Assembly (NCBI GenBank): GCA_029948255.1
Contig: JALIZF010001459.1
Span: forward strand, 154,501 to 218,500
Reading direction: 5' to 3'
Source of the DNA: Telmatactis stephensoni
Taxonomy: Eukaryota; Cnidaria; Anthozoa; Actiniaria; Isophelliidae
DNA length: 64,000 nt
Shown: positions 59,801-64,000 of the stretch, piece after piece
Numbering within the stretch: the stretch's first letter is position 1
How the letters are laid out: each line of letters begins with the position of its first letter
The notes under the pieces: generated by a model
Seen by the model: the letters and a program-made list of their open reading frames with translations, nothing else
What the model was told of the DNA's origin: nothing
Database searches by the model: none
Program-made: the position numbers and the translations under genes

Positions 59801-62800
59801 ACCGTACAACAGATGCTACTATGGCCACCCAACATAGCTTATTAACTAGTTAGCCAATCAGAGAGTGGTATTTCATTTTGATTCTCATTCTCACATGCAA
59901 AGAAATAGTGTAACCTTTCTTCAATTTTTTCATGTTTTCCAACTTTTTGTTGTCATAGCATTAAGTAAAGTGTATACAAAACCTCCCACGAGGGCTAAAT
60001 TTGGAGAGATACGTACAGCAATAATTTAAATCAACAGACTTCTACATGCTTAGTTTGTAACTTGTAAAGAAGTTAATAATATTGGGTGGCCATATATAGA
60101 TTAGAATAAAAATAATAAATAATACAATTTAAAATTATATTTCAGGTGTCCTCATACATCACTGTTAAATCACAACTAAATTGAACTGCACTGTGTATCT
60201 TTTCTCCTCTGTTCTTGAATTCTCTCTTAGGGAGGCGTTCATAAGAAAGTATCTGACACCTCAATCCCTAAGGCTATGTTAATATTCTATATATTTATTA
60301 TTATTTAGCTTCACCAAAGCAAAATATTAAGTAGATTTGTACAATGTACAAAAAGTGTGCTATGCATAGTATTTAAAGACAAATATATATGGATATGTAT
60401 AGGCCATGGCAAGTTGTCCCTGGTAGTTAGATTAGCCCCCAAGGACTGGACAACACACCCTCATAAAAACAGTGCACACGGGCAAAATTAAGAACTGGTC
60501 TTGATCTTAGCATGTCCACCTAAGAGGATGTTTACACACTGTAATACTGTTTGCATCCACCTAGGTTTTCCATGTGCCACAGTTGGTGCAAGCTAATGGC
60601 AGTCAAGTAATCACTATTCCTGTAATGTTATCTGATAAAATACCAATCATGCCAAGTAGAGGATCATCAGGAAAGCAAGACTGCAATGGAAAACCAGTCA
60701 CTCGAACCAACCATAATGCCATAGAGAAGCGTTACAGGAACAGTATAAATGAAAAAATCTTAGAATTAAAGGATCTGGTGTGTGGAGCAGACACCAAGGT
60801 TTGTATTAATCTCTATTAACACCTGTACATATGAAGGGTTTTATTCCTGAAGCATGCTGCAAGCTCATTTTTCACAGCCAATAAACTCGAAGGAGCTTTG
60901 TTCCAGTAACATACCCCCCTGAAGCATGCCCAAGGAGCAAAACTCTTTTGGCGTACTGGACCAGTTTTCTGGCTTGCAGTTTGTGTAGAATACATTAACA
61001 TGTTTTTCATAGTGTATCTAACTGTCAGTTTACCCTAATTACCCTTTTTTTTTTTCCTTTTGTAGATGCACAAGGCAGGGATCCTCAAAAAAGCACTAGA
61101 TTATATAAGGTTTCTTCAAAAAGAAAATGTTCGCTTGAAAGATGAGAACATTCAACTGAAGATGGCCCAGCAACAAAGAAGTAAGTGCATTAATTTTATT
61201 TGTAGACTTGCTTTCTTTCTGAAGATCATCATTGCCTGGCAGTGTATAACTTTAAAACTTATAAGATGACATTTCATTTGAGAAATGATATATGGAATCC
61301 ATTCCACTTACGAAGAAAACTTTCACAAACTGCAGCAGTAAAGAACATGATGTAATATTTTCCTTTTGTCACATTAGATACTGTATCTGAGATGATGAAG
61401 AAACAGGAGGAACACCAAGAAGCAAAGACAGCTCAGATACAAGATGCTACACATCCACAAGAACAAGAAGCAGTTGCTACGAACGTGACTCCAGCCAAAC
61501 ATGTCAAAATTGAAAACCTTCCATTCAGCAGCTGTGGCATGTTGGATAGGACTCGTATTGCCCTGTGTACTTTTTTGTTTGCATTCTTGCTTGTTAGTCC
61601 ATTGCACTACATGTTACCAAATATTGGACCAGGTGAGTTTTGTACAGTGAGCTCCCCCGTATAGGCACCCCTGCAAGGTAGACACCCATTTAATGCAAAC
61701 ACCCATTTAATGCAAACACCCATGCAAAGAAGACACCCCTGTAAGGTAGACACCCTTGTAAGGTAGACACCCTTGTAAGGTAGACACCCCTGTGAAGTTA
61801 GACATCCCTGTAAGGTAGACACCCCTGTAAGGTAGACACCCCTGTAAAGTAGACACCCCTGTAAGGTAGACACCCCTGTACAGTAGACACCCCTGTAAGG
61901 TAGACACCCCTGTAAGGTAGACATCCCTGTAAGGTAGACACCCCTGTAAGGTAGACACCCACGTAAGGTAGACACCCACGTAAGGTAGACACCCCTGTAA
62001 GGTAGACACCCCTGTAAGGTAGACACCCACGTAAGGTAGACACCCCTGTAAGGTAGACACCCCTGTAAGGTAGACACCCCTGTAAGGTAGACACCCCTGT
62101 AAGGTAGACACCCCTGTAAGGTAGACACCCACGTAAGGTAGACACCCACGTAAGGTAGACACCCCTGTAAGGTAGACACCCCTGTAAGGTAGACACCCCT
62201 GTAAGGTAGACACTCCTGTAAGGTAGACACCCCTGTAAGGTAGACACCCCTGTGAGGTAGACACCCCTGTAAGGTAGACACCCCTGTAAGGTAGACACCC
62301 CTGTAAGGTAGACACCCCTGTAAGGTAGACACCCTTGTAAGGTAGACACCCATGTAAGGTAGACACCCCTGCATTATATGGAGGGAGGCGGGGAGCCTGC
62401 ACACAGTAGCTTCAAAGAGAATATTCTAACAAGCTGAAAAAGTTCTGATGGTTTGTCCAGGATTTTAAGTTTAGAACTGATTTTAGAGTTTGAGTTTTAC
62501 TGAATAAAATGTCTATTTGTTTTCAGGTCTTCCATTTTCATCAAGGGGTGATTATCAGTCACCCCATGTAGGTAGCAGGACACTTCAAAATGTGGAAAAT
62601 TCCTATGACCCTTCAGTAATGATAACATGGGCTGTTGTTTTCTCTTTGAAGTGGATTATCAATGTCTTCCTCATAATTGGTGTTCTTGTGCACATTTTTA
62701 TCTTTGGAGAACCTGTCACTAGACCACATTCAGAAAGAGCTGTTCTCTTTGGAAGGTACAAAAACCAGGCTGACATAGATTTGGCTAGGGTATGTAGATT

Positions 62801-63666
62801 TACAATACACTGTTTACTAACAAACATAATTATTGTAATACAAATTTGAGATTACTGGAAATTATGTAACTATTGCCTATTTTAAATGCAGGGTGACAAC
62901 ATCTCAGCAGCCAGGAACTTAGAGATCTGTCTTCGTGTTCTTGGTCGCCCAATGCCAACATCAAAACTAGATGTATTTTGTGGTTTTGTGTGGCACATGC
63001 TACGACATGTTCTTTATCGCCTTGGAATAGGAACATGGCTGGCATCAACAGGATGTGGTGTGTTGTTTAGAAAGGCTAATGAGGATATCACTAAGGAATA
63101 TGACAAGATTAATGCTCGGGATGCTGCTCTTGTCTGCCATAAACTACACCAACTAAGCCTTACAGGTATAGTTCTATATTTTCACAAACATGTCTTTGAT
63201 CAATTTTAAGTTCTCATCTAGGACTGGTGAATTTGATGGAGAATCTGGAATTTGATCATCAGAAGTTGCAGAATCTGTTCTTTTGCTAGACATTTCACGT
63301 AATATTACAATGTCTGGTTGCAGAAAATATCAGTATCCCAATATGGAGGGAATATTTTGTTCCATACAAACTATGTAACTTTGTTCTTTCTTTGATCCTT
63401 CTCCCCTCCAAAAACTCCAATTGCCTCCATAGTTTGGTATGGATTTTTTTTCTGGGACTACACAATAACTCCATACTAGTAACTGCTTCTTTGTTATAGG
63501 ACATGTTCCCAGGGGATACTGGCGCTCATCTGTATTAGGTCTGTCTGCTATTAACCTTGCTGAAACTGCTGGTGATTTTGTCAGTGCAGAGGTGAAGGCT
63601 CAGATATATGTGACAGCTGCCATACAAATACGAGCTTCTCTTCCTGAAGGACTTCATATTGCAGCA
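56871..63666 (+). CDS. SREBF: Sterol regulatory element-binding protein (partial, continues past window)
   Basis: Nine exons: 56871-56985, 57804-58297, 59295-59729, 60565-60798, 61066-61180, 61378-61632, 62527-62789, 62892-63165 and 63500-63666. They join in frame to 784 residues. In order: an acidic activation region ([19 protein letters not shown]), Gln/Ser/Pro-rich linkers, and the bHLH-zipper spanning exons 4-5. The latter carries [20 protein letters not shown] with the SREBP-specific Tyr in place of the usual bHLH Arg. Then come transmembrane helix 1 preceded by DRTRIALC (site-2 protease context), the luminal loop, helix 2 ([20 protein letters not shown]) and the start of the regulatory domain that binds SCAP. 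Membrane-bound SREBP is cut in the Golgi when sterols are low and drives lipid-synthesis genes. The 1 vs 2 paralogue split is vertebrate, so no number is given. The last exon ends in a donor and the gene runs off the right edge. Confidence 0.95.
61665..62372. repeat. 17-bp minisatellite in a SREBF intron
   Basis: About 41 tandem copies of GTAAGGTAGACACCCCT with CCCACG, CCCTTG and CATCCC variants, ~708 bp. It begins ~33 bp after the donor of exon 61378-61632. Because 17 is not a multiple of 3 and the unit lacks stops, all three minus frames stay open. Confidence 0.98.
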
Positions 63667-64000
63667 GTAAGTTATTGTATTTTGTTGCTATAAACTAAAA
63701 TATGCAAAGGGAATGGTTGTATAGAGTTTAATGTGAAATTAAAACCTCTATCAGTTTGTTAATACAGATCACGAAAAGAATTTTTTAAATTTCACAAAAT
63801 GTACATTAGTTCCTTTTGATACAATTAAGTTAGACTGATTTTATTAGCAAACATGATGTGACATGAAAGAAGGCATGCATGCTGGTGAATTTTGTTCAAC
63901 GTAACTGTTGATGACCTGACTTCAAAAAACGGATATGAAATCTGGCATAAAATGGTATCCTGAATGTGACATTGTCATGGAAGTCACTCAATGAACGAAT

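Noticed and set aside
61607..62404. 265-, 231- and 183-residue minus-strand open frames
   Set aside because: Products of the 17-bp minisatellite; identical repeats in three frames and no start, homology or composition of a real protein.
1..64000. CRISPR arrays, operons, prophage or bacterial features
   Set aside because: The window is eukaryotic with spliced genes; the tandem arrays seen are satellites without spacer structure.

Overview
This is an animal nuclear genome window. It is AT-rich, with GT-AG introns and five multi-exon genes, one divergent intronless gene pair member and one intronless paralogue. A ciliary TPR gene (TTC29), a full ATP7 copper pump with six metal-binding domains, p62/SQSTM1, PAN3 and SREBP all point to a metazoan. 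The density of short fold-back elements and tRNA-derived SINEs suggests an anthozoan cnidarian such as a reef coral. That taxon call is inference from style and is not proven by any one sequence.

Layout from left to right. 577-4926 (-) is the 5' part of an ankyrin-repeat membrane protein, probably an AKR/HIP14-type palmitoyltransferase, running off the left edge. It shares a ~370 bp divergent promoter with 5300-6760 (+), an intronless TMEM175 lysosomal K+ channel. 9369-10370 (+) is an intronless p62-like gene (PB1 + ZZ) with a Met/Arg/Gly repeat tail. 10371-15524 is gene-free and repeat-rich. 15525-25056 (-) is PAN3 in 15 coding exons. 27940-46440 (-) is ATP7 in 19 coding exons with two possible first exons. 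46992-49614 (+) is SQSTM1 in 5 exons. 50937-55225 (-) is TTC29 in 9 coding exons. 56871 to beyond 63666 (+) is SREBF, with 9 exons visible, running off the right edge. All exon joins of PAN3, ATP7, SQSTM1, TTC29 and SREBF keep frame with GT-AG borders. The first intron of the ankyrin gene is the one exception.

Functional themes: lysosome/autophagy (TMEM175, SQSTM1 and its paralogue), secretory-pathway metal and lipid control (ATP7, SREBF), mRNA deadenylation (PAN3) and cilia (TTC29). Nothing suggests an operon. Genes are arranged as divergent pairs: ankyrin/TMEM175, ATP7/SQSTM1 and TTC29/SREBF.

Intergenic and intronic DNA holds at least 15 terminal-inverted-repeat (MITE-like) elements, including two families with two copies each and a short palindrome with four copies. 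It also holds several tRNA-derived SINE pieces, a ~700 bp 17-bp minisatellite in a SREBF intron and several microsatellites. Coordinates of exons were read by eye and may be off by one base.
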